NCBI RefSeq assembly: GCF_900167145.1
Contig: NZ_FUWG01000007.1
Span: 1 to 64,000 of the forward strand
From: Treponema porcinum
GTDB lineage: Bacteria > Spirochaetota > Spirochaetia > Treponematales > Treponemataceae
Reading direction: 5' to 3'
Length of the DNA stretch: 64,000 bases
In this document: piece after piece, positions 1 to 6,940 of the stretch
Layout of the letters: every line of letters begins with the position of its first letter
Position numbering within the stretch: position 1 is the stretch's first letter
The notes under the pieces: generated by a model
What the model saw: only the letters and a program-made list of their open reading frames with translations
What the model was told of the DNA's origin: nothing
Database searches by the model: none
Made by a program: the position numbers and the translations under genes

Positions 1-72
1 GTTCGAATGAATGAACTTAATTTCATAAGTCCTTTTCCCCAGGTCGATACCTACAAATCTCTTCTGTTCCAT
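1..72 (-). pseudogene. IS110-family transposase, N-terminal 24 codons, cut by window edge
   Basis: Read on the minus strand, an ATG at 72 opens a frame beginning MEQKRFVGIDLGKRTYEIKF, which is the first RNase H-like beta strand of the DEDD transposases of IS110 elements (the G-I-D-L-G block holds the first catalytic Asp). The rest lies outside the window, so it may be an intact gene and is typed as partial only because of the edge. It is transcribed away from the second IS110 piece at 396-1125, so the two remnants lie back to back. Confidence 0.75.
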
Positions 73-395
73 TTTTTACCCCTTATATGATAAAATGGAA
101 TCAGGAGTAAACGCTGGTAGTGGTATACCGTGCTCCTATCCGAGGTCGTGGGGAATGCCCCCACGCCTCATTATGGCGTACGGCGGTCGGCTTTGATTAA
201 TCTTAAACCCGAAGTAAGCGGCTGCCATTCACGCAGTGGCTTCTTCACCAGTAGTTAGAACCTTCCGCCGGCTCTCTGATTCCGTCAAACCAGAGTACCA
301 CTTTTTCCCAGCCTTTTATATCATGCCATCTTAAACCACCTTATTAGCTTTTATAAAAAAGTCCAAGTTCACTTTGGGCAGAACATTCATCCCGA
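73..395 (-). ncRNA. Non-coding leader of IS110 transposase, candidate bridge RNA
   Basis: This gene-free stretch lies directly upstream of the minus-strand IS110 transposase. On that strand it can form several hairpins: GTGGGG with CCCCAC near 147-165, GCCA with TGGC near 224-240, and CTCTG with CAGAG near 273-297. IS110-group elements are known to carry a structured guide (bridge or seek) RNA in the non-coding end before the transposase start. The position and hairpins fit, but I could not fold it as a whole or assign target- and donor-binding loops. The element boundary is also not visible. Confidence 0.35.
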
Positions 396-1125
396 ATGAG
401 GAGTGAAGTTTACAGAAATACAATTCCTCAGAAGTTCACAGATCCGGCGACACTAAAAATGGTGAATGCGGATCTTGCCATGTTTCAGGCTTACAACGAC
501 ATAATCACAAAACTTGAGTTTCAGATTGAGGACAGCATGGAAGTGCAGGATCCGGTTTCGTACAGCATCATTAATTCGGTGCCTGGACTCGGTTTTATTC
601 TTTCTCTCACGATTCTTTACGAGATAGATGACATCCATCGTTTTTCAGATGTCGGAAAGTTTATCTCTTACTGCCGGCTTGTGAAGTGTTCTCATGAATC
701 AGCAGGGAAGAAGAAAAAGGTAGAGAGCGACGGCTAAAAGCCGGCAAAATGCTCCGGTGGAGCATTTTGAGCGAGTCTCGGTCGTAGCCATGCGTAGACC
801 GCAACATAATAAAATCGGAAACGCGCATCTGAAGTGGGCATTCTCGGAAGGTGCAGTTCTTTTTCTCCGTAATAATGAACGTGGCCAGAGGTGGCATGAT
901 AAGCTTGTGCAGCGGTATGGAAAAGCAAAAGTACGCTTCGCTATTGAGTTTTGTGCTCTATTTTATAAATAGAAGTTCACAAAACTCACCATGAGCATAA
1001 TTGCACAGCAACTCGGGCGTACGGTTTATTACATGCTCAAGCGCAAAGAAGCTTTTAATCCCGATAAGTTTTACGGGGATAAGAAAATTGAAAATAAGGA
1101 CAGTGGCGGCGAGCATCTCGCATAA
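396..1125 (+). pseudogene. IS110-family transposase remnant (C-terminal half, disrupted)
   Basis: The frame from 396 carries the Transposase_20 region (NSVPGLGFILSLTILYEIDD, then FSDVGKFISYCRLV and the SAGKKKK turn). It stops at 735-737. The remainder continues in another frame from about 790 (NKIGNAHLKWAFSEGAVLFL), meets an in-frame TAG at 970-972, and resumes with IIAQQLGRTVYYMLKRK to a stop at 1123-1125. The N-terminal catalytic half is missing. The first break coincides with a roughly 70-base extra segment that holds a perfect palindrome. The gene cannot make transposase as it stands. Confidence 0.85.
738..800. repeat. Palindromic insert inside IS110 remnant
   Basis: The segment between KKKK and NKIGN of the transposase is longer than in the family and contains AAAATGCTCC, a GGT loop, then GGAGCATTTT (748-770, 10-bp perfect stem). 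A smaller GGCT/AGCC hairpin lies just before it. This looks like a short palindromic repeat element that landed in the gene and shifted its frame. No second full copy was found in this window. Confidence 0.45.
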
Positions 1126-1636
1126 CTGAAGCGTATACGGCGGGACTTTTGAAAAATGAAAATTATATGCGGCTTTGACCGCCTGTCATTCTTTCTGTCC
1201 CAGATGCCGTGACTTCTTGAGCCTTGAATAGACGCTGCCACTGCGCCTTTTTATATTTTGTTTTTGTTGAAAATAAATAAGCGGACTGTCCCTGCCTTGA
1301 CCTGCCCATATAACTATCGGCATCGTATGATGACCATCTTATTTTTGCTTCAGGCTTGGCATGGGTACCGGTGAAATTCTTCGTGCCGGAAATCTGTTTT
1401 TCAGGTTTGCCGTGACCGACTATATGTGTTTGATTCAGGACGCTTTTCCTGGAATCTTTTTTTGAATTGCGATTCAGGCTTTGCTTTTTTATTTTGAACG
1501 GGAACTTTATTTTTTTCTCACAAGAAAGACTGTTTTTTCTAAAAAAACAGCCCTAAGTTGTATTTTTTTTAGAATTAGTATTGACAACTTGGGGCCTTAT
1601 ATGTGTTATGTGATATCTTACTCAATTGACAATTCA
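1126..1636. other. Gene-poor spacer between IS110 remnant and cassette operon
   Basis: No confident gene. On the minus strand a frame stays open from about 1500 to a TAA at 1163-1165 (reads KPEKQISGTKNFTG, later KAQWQRLFKAQEVTASGTER). I recognise no family, and it lacks a convincing start. The right part is copy A of a repeat also found at 4119-4333, including a minus-strand terminator-like hairpin (CTGTTTTTT at 1530-1538 pairing with AAAAAACAG at 1542-1550). Confidence 0.4.
1391..1607 (-). repeat. Cassette-end repeat, copy A
   Basis: About 200 bases here align with 4119-4333. Shared landmarks on the plus strand are GTGACCGACTATATGTG, then TTGAATTGCGATNCAGGC, a hairpin, and TTGACAANNTGGGGCC followed by TTATATGTGTTA. 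Both copies sit just downstream (minus strand) of the last gene of a cassette-like unit, here the gene ending at 1637. They are therefore good candidates for the 3' recombination/terminator region of integron cassettes. I could not identify paired R' and R'' core sites of a classical attC. Confidence 0.6.
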
Positions 1637-2137
1637 CTATGCCATAAAATCCTTAGGCATTCCAACAGAAACAAGAATTTCTCTAATTTGCTCATAAATA
1701 TCTCTAAATTTATAAATGCCTTTGAGCCTTCGCTTGTATTTGATTCTTGTCCAAAAATTATAACCTTTTTTATATTTTTTCCATTCCTTATATTCTTTTC
1801 TTGAAAGTCTTTCTTGGGATAAAAAACAAACTCCATGAAAATGACGATTTTTTAACCATACGCTATCACAAGAACCGTCAAGAACTCCTAAATCAAGATT
1901 TTTGGGAATTGCTCGTATTTTCACTTTATTGTCATCGATGATTTTTGAAATTCTATTTGTAACAGACAAATCCTCGCATATAATTTTTTTATTTACTTTT
2001 TGCTCTAGCGAATTTTCATTTTCCGTTATAATTTTGCCATCATCATAGACTGAAATAATGTTTCCTGTAATGTAAGGTTCATCTGATGCTTCTATCCAGC
2101 TATCAAGACGGCTGTAATGAAATATAAGGTATGCCAT
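1637..2137 (-). CDS. Unrecognised 166-residue cassette protein
   Basis: No known family recognised. The protein is mixed alpha/beta at the N-terminus (YLIFHYSRLDSWIEASDEPY) and strongly basic in its last 60 residues (KEYKEWKKYKKGYNFW, then RIKYKRRLKGIYKFR), which suggests contact with nucleic acid. The ATG at 2137 is preceded by GAGGAAG at a good distance. It is the third gene of a tight minus-strand operon: only 3 bases separate it from the 61-residue gene before it, which in turn follows the PD-(D/E)XK nuclease gene by 7 bases. A shared role with the nuclease is inference. Confidence 0.7.
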   Translation of the reverse strand: MAYLIFHYSRLDSWIEASDEPYITGNIISVYDDGKIITENENSLEQKVNKKIICEDLSVTNRISKIIDDNKVKIRAIPKNLDLGVLDGSCDSVWLKNRHFHGVCFLSQERLSRKEYKEWKKYKKGYNFWTRIKYKRRLKGIYKFRDIYEQIREILVSVGMPKDFMA

Positions 2138-2140
2138 TTT

Positions 2141-2326
2141 TCAAGTCTTCCTCACTGATATTAAACCACTTTTCTTGAAGTTTATTGAATACAAAAAACT
2201 TCCGTTTTTCAGCAATTTTCCACTTAGACGACAATATTTAAGAAGATTCAATTTTAGCAGAAAAGAGTTTGGATTTTTATATTTCACAGCCAGTGTTATC
2301 ATTCCCAAAATTTCTTCTTTTGTCAT
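2141..2326 (-). CDS. Small unrecognised cassette protein (61 aa)
   Basis: Small basic protein beginning MTKEEILGMITLAVKYKNPN with Lys, Leu and Asn repeated through the middle. No signal peptide or membrane segment is seen and no family is recognised. It starts 7 bases after the nuclease stop, with an AGTAGG element ahead of its ATG, and ends 3 bases before the next gene. This makes it most likely a translated middle gene of the operon rather than chance. Small partners in such operons are often antitoxins, immunity or adaptor proteins, but nothing in the sequence decides this. Confidence 0.6.
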   Translation of the reverse strand: MTKEEILGMITLAVKYKNPNSFLLKLNLLKYCRLSGKLLKNGSFLYSINFKKSGLISVRKT

Positions 2327-2333
2327 AAAAAGC

Positions 2334-3530
2334 CTACTTTACAGAATTAATCGTTTCAATGAATCTTTCCTGCATTATTTCAAAATTTGAGTTGTCAATT
2401 TCTTTTGCATGAATTTTCAATGCAGACAAAAAGTCATCATAGTATTTGTTTTCACTTTTATGTTTACTGAAAAAATCATACAAGACACTGTAATTGATTA
2501 TTTTGTAATCCTCAGACTTTTCATAATTCCGTAGGTCTATTCTATTGTAGTTAGGTACAAAGATATAAAAACTCTCTTTCCTGTTTCTTGCGTGTTCATC
2601 TGCGTATTTGTGATAATCTAAAAGCTGACTCTGAACCAAGTCGCCATAAATATCGTGTCGAAGTCCGTTTATGCCAGATTTGATTTTATTCTCAATAACG
2701 ACAATATTTTTATCATCTTGTATAAGCAAATCAATATGCTCTGTTTCTCTTTGAATCGAATACTTACCTTTTGTACTTAAACCTAGAACATCTGACATAA
2801 AGTCTTTGAATAATTCTTTGTCTTCTGATAAGAAATAGTGAAACATATTTGAATAGCAAAGTTCATCATATTCTTTTCGTATCAGTTTTAAGAAATTGAA
2901 ATCTCGTTGTGATGAAGTTTCTGAAATTTCTGAAATTCTCTGAGTTTTGTTTTTATTTTCCCAGAGAGCTGAATCTTGTATTACGGAAGATAAAACAGAG
3001 TATGCTTTTGAGTCAACTGAATAAGTCCAATGCAAAGCCTGTTTCGGAAATGTTGTTTCTGACAATAAAAAAGACTTTTCTGCAAAATTTGTTTTTTCAT
3101 CTGTAGTTAAATATATCTTCTGTTTTGGATAAAAAATGTTTTCAGCTTTAAAACTGATATAAACAGTAGTGACTTCATTTGTGGATTCATTCTGATAGTA
3201 AATGTCATCTAACAAAACGCCGTCGTATGTTACTTTATTTTCTCTTATGTAGTCTCTCTGAATTTTATTAGCTGTATCTCTTGGCAAAGCATTGTCCAAA
3301 ATCGGAATCAAGCCTACAGCTTTTGCAATTATTTCTACCGTTGTTGCGTTTATTCCTCGAACTAAAATAATAGATTCTATTTCGTTGTGTTTTTTATCCA
3401 ACTGACCGTAAGGATTTATATAAATGTAATTTGAACCGTTGTCATCTTTAAACAAGTTGATGACTTCATGCCCAATATTGTTTTCCAGAAATCTGCCAAC
3501 ATACATTCGATTTAAAAGTATTTCTTTCAT
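2334..3530 (-). CDS. PD-(D/E)XK nuclease-superfamily protein (398 aa)
   Basis: The C-terminal third holds a PD-(D/E)XK core: HIDLLIQDDKNIVVIENKIK gives the acidic Asp near residue 267 and the E-N-K triad near 280-282, followed by a helix with QLLDYHKYAD as in the PDDEXK_4 group of restriction-like nucleases. The N-terminal 230 residues (VINLFKDDNGSNYIYINPYG and following) are of unknown fold. I place the start at the ATG at 3530 (GGAAG four bases upstream); a TTG at 3569 would run across the attI-like junction. It leads a three-gene operon. Nuclease genes in integron cassettes are often anti-phage, which fits but is unproven here. Confidence 0.75.
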   Translation of the reverse strand: MKEILLNRMYVGRFLENNIGHEVINLFKDDNGSNYIYINPYGQLDKKHNEIESIILVRGINATTVEIIAKAVGLIPILDNALPRDTANKIQRDYIRENKVTYDGVLLDDIYYQNESTNEVTTVYISFKAENIFYPKQKIYLTTDEKTNFAEKSFLLSETTFPKQALHWTYSVDSKAYSVLSSVIQDSALWENKNKTQRISEISETSSQRDFNFLKLIRKEYDELCYSNMFHYFLSEDKELFKDFMSDVLGLSTKGKYSIQRETEHIDLLIQDDKNIVVIENKIKSGINGLRHDIYGDLVQSQLLDYHKYADEHARNRKESFYIFVPNYNRIDLRNYEKSEDYKIINYSVLYDFFSKHKSENKYYDDFLSALKIHAKEIDNSNFEIMQERFIETINSVK

Positions 3531-3704
3531 ATCTTCCAAAAGCGCCCAGTGCGGGCGTCCACCTAACAAAATTTCTCCGTATCAGTTGTAAGAAGTTTAT
3601 ACTGCAAAAAGTGTCAGTGTAAAATCTTACATCATTTTACTAACTCCTTAGTATACAACACTTTAACGAATATATCCAGATTTTTATACGGATACTGGTA
3701 AGCT
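3531..3704 (-). other. attI-like junction region, second copy
   Basis: This stretch closely matches 5790-5940, the region just downstream of the integrase gene. Both carry a stem on the plus strand (TTTAYACTG, loop, CAGTGTAAA) and end on the minus strand in GTTAGG (here at about 3561-3566), the usual integron crossover core G/TTRRRY. Cassette DNA begins right after it. By position (3' of intI, next to the first cassette) it is the expected attI of a reverse-type integron. Confidence 0.55.
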
Positions 3705-4131
3705 TTACATTTTATCCAGAGGACTTATTACACCACCGGCTCCGCGATTTAGGACATGGGTATAAATCATTGTTGTACTCACATCGCTGTGGCCAAGAAG
3801 TTCCTGTATGATGCGGATGTCGTAGTCTGATTCTAGCAGGTGAGTTACAAAAGAATGCCGAAAGAGTGGCAGCTGGCGTTTTTGTTGATTCCGGCTTCGA
3901 GAATGGCGTTTTTTACGGCGCGCTGCATAAGGGATTCGTCTACATGCCAGCGTCCTTCCTGACCTGTCAATTCATTCTTTCAGCGGTTTTTCTGCGGAAA
4001 GAGCTACTGCCATTTGAGTTCCTTACTGCCTGAAGGATATTTTGAGTCAAGGGCATTGGGAAGGCTTACGGCTTCGAATCCTTCGTCCAAATCCTTCTGG
4101 TGAATTTTTTTGACTTCTTCAATCTGTTTTT
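3705..4131 (-). pseudogene. Integron integrase remnant (C-terminal part)
   Basis: The minus strand reads, across several frame breaks, the C-terminal half of an integron integrase: the IntI-specific extra helix (IHQKDLDEGFEAVSLPNALD), then the end block [20 protein letters not shown] and [16 protein letters not shown] with a TAA at 3705-3707. The N-terminal half is absent; homology ends where the cassette-end repeat begins near 4131. It duplicates the end of the gene at 5941-6940 and is not functional. Confidence 0.85.
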
Positions 4132-4333
4132 TCAGATTTACAGTGACCGACTATATGTGTTTGATTCAGGACGCTTTTCCTGGAATCTTTTTTTGAATTG
4201 CGATACAGGCTTTGCTTTTTATTTTGAACGGGAACGCCATTTTTCTCAAAAAAAAGAAGACTGCCTGAAAAAGACAGCCTTAGTTGATTTTTTTTGAGAT
4301 TCTTATTGACAAGCTGGGGCCTTATATGTGTTA
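4119..4333 (-). repeat. Cassette-end repeat, copy B, with terminator-like hairpin
   Basis: Second copy of the repeat described at 1391-1607, downstream of higA. On the minus strand it contains AAGGCTG (4281-4275) pairing with CAGTCTT (4263-4257) followed by a run of eight T, an intrinsic terminator shape for the toxin-antitoxin unit. ACAAGCTG and CAGCTTGT (around 4311-4351) form a further perfect stem around TCCTAAC, the best attC-like feature I can see. The junction with the integrase fragment at about 4131 is abrupt. Confidence 0.6.
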
Positions 4334-4376
4334 GGAGATACAGCTTGTTTCCCAAGCAAGGATATTTCTTTATACA

Positions 4377-4649
4377 TTACAATGTAGCCATTTTTACAGG
4401 CTGTAATGCATATCCTAGTTTTTGCATTATAGTTGAAAGGGTTTTATATTTTACACTTTCCGCATTTCCACTGCGTAAGTTCTGGATAGTAGTGGGAGAA
4501 ACTTTTGCTTCCTTTGCCAATTCCCTTACTGAGATATTTTCCTCTTCCATTTTTTCAATCATGAATTCTGAGATTAAAAATTCATTATATCCCTTTTCAA
4601 ATTCATCCTTGAAATTTGGATCTTGCATAAGTCGATCAAATGTTGTCAT
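4377..4649 (-). CDS. higA: HigA-type antitoxin, XRE-family HTH
   Basis: Ninety residues with a lambda-repressor-like helix-turn-helix (ISVRELAKEAKVSPTTIQNL, then LRSGNAESVKYKTLSTIMQK). This is the antitoxin and autorepressor of a HigBA module: it binds the toxin and represses the shared promoter. Its gene follows higB and overlaps it by 14 bases, the toxin-first order typical of HigBA. The likely operator is the perfect palindrome at 5043-5062. Such modules are common stabilisers of chromosomal integron cassette arrays. Confidence 0.88.
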   Translation of the reverse strand: MTTFDRLMQDPNFKDEFEKGYNEFLISEFMIEKMEEENISVRELAKEAKVSPTTIQNLRSGNAESVKYKTLSTIMQKLGYALQPVKMATL

Positions 4650-5034
4650 AGTATGTTCCTCCTTTTACTCTGTTTTCATAATCCTCTCTGCATTTTTCAG
4701 CTTTCTCTTTTTCTGCAGGCGGAAGTTTCTGGCATTTCTTTTCAAATGCATTTGTTATGATTATTTTCTTTCCACTTGTAAAAAATGAAAGAAACCTATC
4801 AGGTTTAGGCTTAAATGCCCAAATACCATCCTCTTCAAAGTTAAATTTCGTTTTGTCCGAAATTTTTCCAAAGTCTGCCATACGTTTTACCAAATACAAG
4901 AGTTTCATCTGTTGTTGCGAATCAAGTGAATTAAAGTATTCAAAAGGCTGACTTTTGTTTTTATCAGTGTAGTACCATTCTACAGTGAACTTCTCGCCTT
5001 TGTATAAAACGTATTCTTTCTTATCAGTATTCAC
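4636..5034 (-). CDS. higB: HigB/RelE-type toxin (Gp49-like)
   Basis: The 132-residue protein matches the phage-derived Gp49-like/HigB toxin family: after an N-terminal strand it shows the helix FEYFNSLDSQQQMKLLYLVK, then GIWAFKPKPDRFLSFFTSGK and IIITNAFEKKCQKLPPAEKE. Members are ribosome-dependent mRNA interferases neutralised by HigA. The frame opens at a GTG at 5034 only 6 bases from a TACATT -10 element, so the transcript may start at the codon itself and be leaderless. No Shine-Dalgarno sequence is seen. Confidence 0.87.
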   Translation of the reverse strand: MNTDKKEYVLYKGEKFTVEWYYTDKNKSQPFEYFNSLDSQQQMKLLYLVKRMADFGKISDKTKFNFEEDGIWAFKPKPDRFLSFFTSGKKIIITNAFEKKCQKLPPAEKEKAEKCREDYENRVKGGTYYDNI

Positions 5035-5040
5035 ATTAAA

Positions 5041-5069
5041 AATGTAACAATATACTGTTACAAAGTCAA
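5041..5069 (-). promoter_or_regulatory. higBA promoter with palindromic operator
   Basis: On the minus strand TTGACT (5069-5064), a 17-base spacer and TACATT (5046-5041) make a near-consensus sigma-70 promoter. A perfect inverted repeat TGTAACA...TGTTACA (5043-5062) covers the spacer and -10, just where an autorepressing HigA would block RNA polymerase. Confidence 0.75.
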
Positions 5070-5093
5070 GTGTAAATTAAATTTACTGAAACT

Positions 5094-5128
5094 AAAAAAT
5101 CCAGACAAACTTGACTTGGCTGGATTTT
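5094..5128 (-). terminator. Intrinsic terminator after the cassette lipoprotein gene
   Basis: The minus strand shows AAATCCAG, a partly paired CAA/TTG inner stem, then CTGGATTT followed by TTTT. It lies right after the stop at 5135 and before the higBA promoter. Confidence 0.75.
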
Positions 5129-5134
5129 CATATT

Positions 5135-5698
5135 CTATTCATTAATTGATTTCCATTTCTCAAAGGTAAGTTTCATTGCGTTTATATATTTGGATTTTAG
5201 TTCCATTTTTCCTGTAGATTTTTTACCTAAAAAAGCAACATAAACCTTAGAAGAATTTAATATTGCTTCTAATTTTTCTATATCGGATTTTTTTATTTTA
5301 ACGCCATAATCTTCTCTAACGTAAACATTTTTCAGTGCTCCAGATTTTACATCTGAATCCGTTCTTGAACCATAATCCAACGCTAATCTATTTCCATTTG
5401 AATCAAGAAAAACGATTCCATTTATAAATATCCAATCACTTCCTTGATAGTCTGCCCATGCTACTAAATCTTTATCGGTAATATATATAGAAATATTCTC
5501 TCTTTCGCCAGACAAAGAGTCTTTTAAATTATAAAAATATCCACGTTCAAGGTCTTTGTGAGTGATAAAACTTACACCTCTAACTTCATCATAGTATGTT
5601 TTAAAACAATCATCTGATGAAGATGTTGTTACAGATGTAGTTTGACATCCCATTAATACAAAAGAAATGATTCCAATTAATAAAAATATTTTTTTCAT
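5135..5698 (-). CDS. Putative lipoprotein of unknown function
   Basis: 187 residues with a lipoprotein signal peptide (MKKIFLLIGIISFVLMGC, lipobox L-M-G-C at 15-18), so it is likely anchored to a membrane after Cys18. The body (TSSSDDCFKTYYDEVRGVSF, ITDKDLVAWADYQGSDWIFI) is beta-rich and unrecognised. The start has a strong AGGAGG 8 bases upstream. It is the first gene after the integrase 3' end and attI-like site, so it is the first cassette of the array, with its own terminator. Its AT-rich composition matches the island rather than the core genome. Confidence 0.75.
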   Translation of the reverse strand: MKKIFLLIGIISFVLMGCQTTSVTTSSSDDCFKTYYDEVRGVSFITHKDLERGYFYNLKDSLSGERENISIYITDKDLVAWADYQGSDWIFINGIVFLDSNGNRLALDYGSRTDSDVKSGALKNVYVREDYGVKIKKSDIEKLEAILNSSKVYVAFLGKKSTGKMELKSKYINAMKLTFEKWKSINE

Positions 5699-5940
5699 GA
5701 TAAAATCCTCCTAAGATTTTAATAATGATTTTTGAAAAAAATGTTGGAGGACTTTCTTATTAACAATAAGTGGGCCAGTGGCCCATCCGCCTAACATAAT
5801 TTCTCCGTATCAGTTATAAGAAGTTTACACTGCAAAAAGTGTCAGTGTAAAATCTTACATCATTTTACTTATTCCTTAATATACAACACTTTCACGAATG
5901 TATACAGATTTTTACACGGATACTGGTAAGTTGGTAAGTT
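5699..5940 (-). other. attI-like region of the integron and cassette leader
   Basis: Between the integrase stop and the first cassette gene. It holds a 9-bp perfect stem (TTTACACTG with CAGTGTAAA, about 5825-5852) and, at 5795-5790 on the minus strand, GTTAGG, the expected G/TTRRRY crossover. Just past it is a hairpin GGGCCA-TGGCCC (5772-5785). The same layout recurs at 3531-3704 with a different but still pairing stem. Confidence 0.6.
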
Positions 5941-6940
5941 TTACATTTTATCCAGAGGACTTATTACACCACCGGCTCCGCGATTTAGGACATGGGTATA
6001 AATCCTTGTTGTACTCACATCGCTGTGGCCAAAAGTTCCTGGATTGTCCTTATATCGTATCCGTTTTCCAGCAAGTGAGTTGCAAAAGAATGACGAAAGG
6101 TGTGGCAACTTGCGTTTTTATTGATGCCAGCTTCCAAAATGGCTTGTTTTACGGCACGCTGCATAAGTGATTCATCTAAATGCCATCTGTCTTCCTCTCC
6201 TGTCTGGATATTTTTCCATCTATTTTTTTGTGGAAAAAGCCATTGCCATTTAAATTCCTTGCTTCCGCCCTGATACTTATCAGAAAGAGCTTGGGGAAGT
6301 TTTACGGAGCCAAAACCAGCCTTTAAATCTTCTTTGTGAATTTTTCGTAAATTCTCTATATGAGATTTTAATTCGCAAATGAGCGTTCGGGGAATCATTA
6401 TATGGCGGTCTTTGTCGCCTTTTCCGTGACGAACAATTATTTCATTTCTGTCAAAGTCTAAATCTAAGATTCTAAGCGACAAAGCCTCGTTTAGTCTCAG
6501 TCCGGTTCCATAAAGAAGCTTTGCTATAAGTTTTTTTTGTTCCTGTCAGATTTCCAATGATTTTAGAAACTTCCTGCCGGCTAAAGACAACAGGAATTCT
6601 TGTTTTTTTCTTTGCATGGACAACATTCGCTAATTTTTCCATAGGCTCATTTTTTACAAATCTATGATAAAAAAGAAGTGCTGCAAGAGCCTGATTCTGC
6701 GTTGATGCACTGACATTCTTTTTTAGTGCCAGAAACTTTAAATATTCATTTATTTCTTTCTGTGCAGACTGATTATAACACTTGTTGTTCGATGCAATAT
6801 TTTGAGCAAGAAAAAGTTGAACCCATTTTTTATAGCGGTCAATTGTACATCTTGAATAATGACGGACCGTCAGCTTCCAGTCAAAAGAATACTTACAGTG
6901 AAAACCTATCGCAAAGAATCTTACAGTCTGTAATCATCAT
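5941..6940 (-). pseudogene. intI: Integron integrase IntI, frameshifted
   Basis: A tyrosine recombinase of the integron class. Read through the frame breaks it shows the N-terminal SAM-like domain (DWKLTVRHYSRCTIDRYKKW), VSASTQNQALAALLFYHRFV, the first Arg block YGTGLRLNEALSLRILDLDF, the IntI-only helix (IHKEDLKAGFGSVKLPQALS), [20 protein letters not shown] and the C-terminal Tyr block (STTMIYTH). Frame breaks lie near 6030 (one base lost compared with the copy at 3790) and at a run of eight A near 6530; a third is needed near 6885 to reach the only ATG, at 6940. It points the same way as the cassettes, the reverse arrangement seen in Treponema denticola. As read it is inactive. Confidence 0.88.

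Noticed and set aside
3531..3569. TTG at 3569 as start of the nuclease gene
   Set aside because: It would span the GTTAGG recombination junction; the ATG at 3530 has a well-placed GGAAG.
4119..4376. Complete attC site after higA
   Set aside because: A TCCTAAC core and an 8-bp stem are there, but no matching GTTRRRY partner at attC distance could be found, so I kept it as a repeat only.
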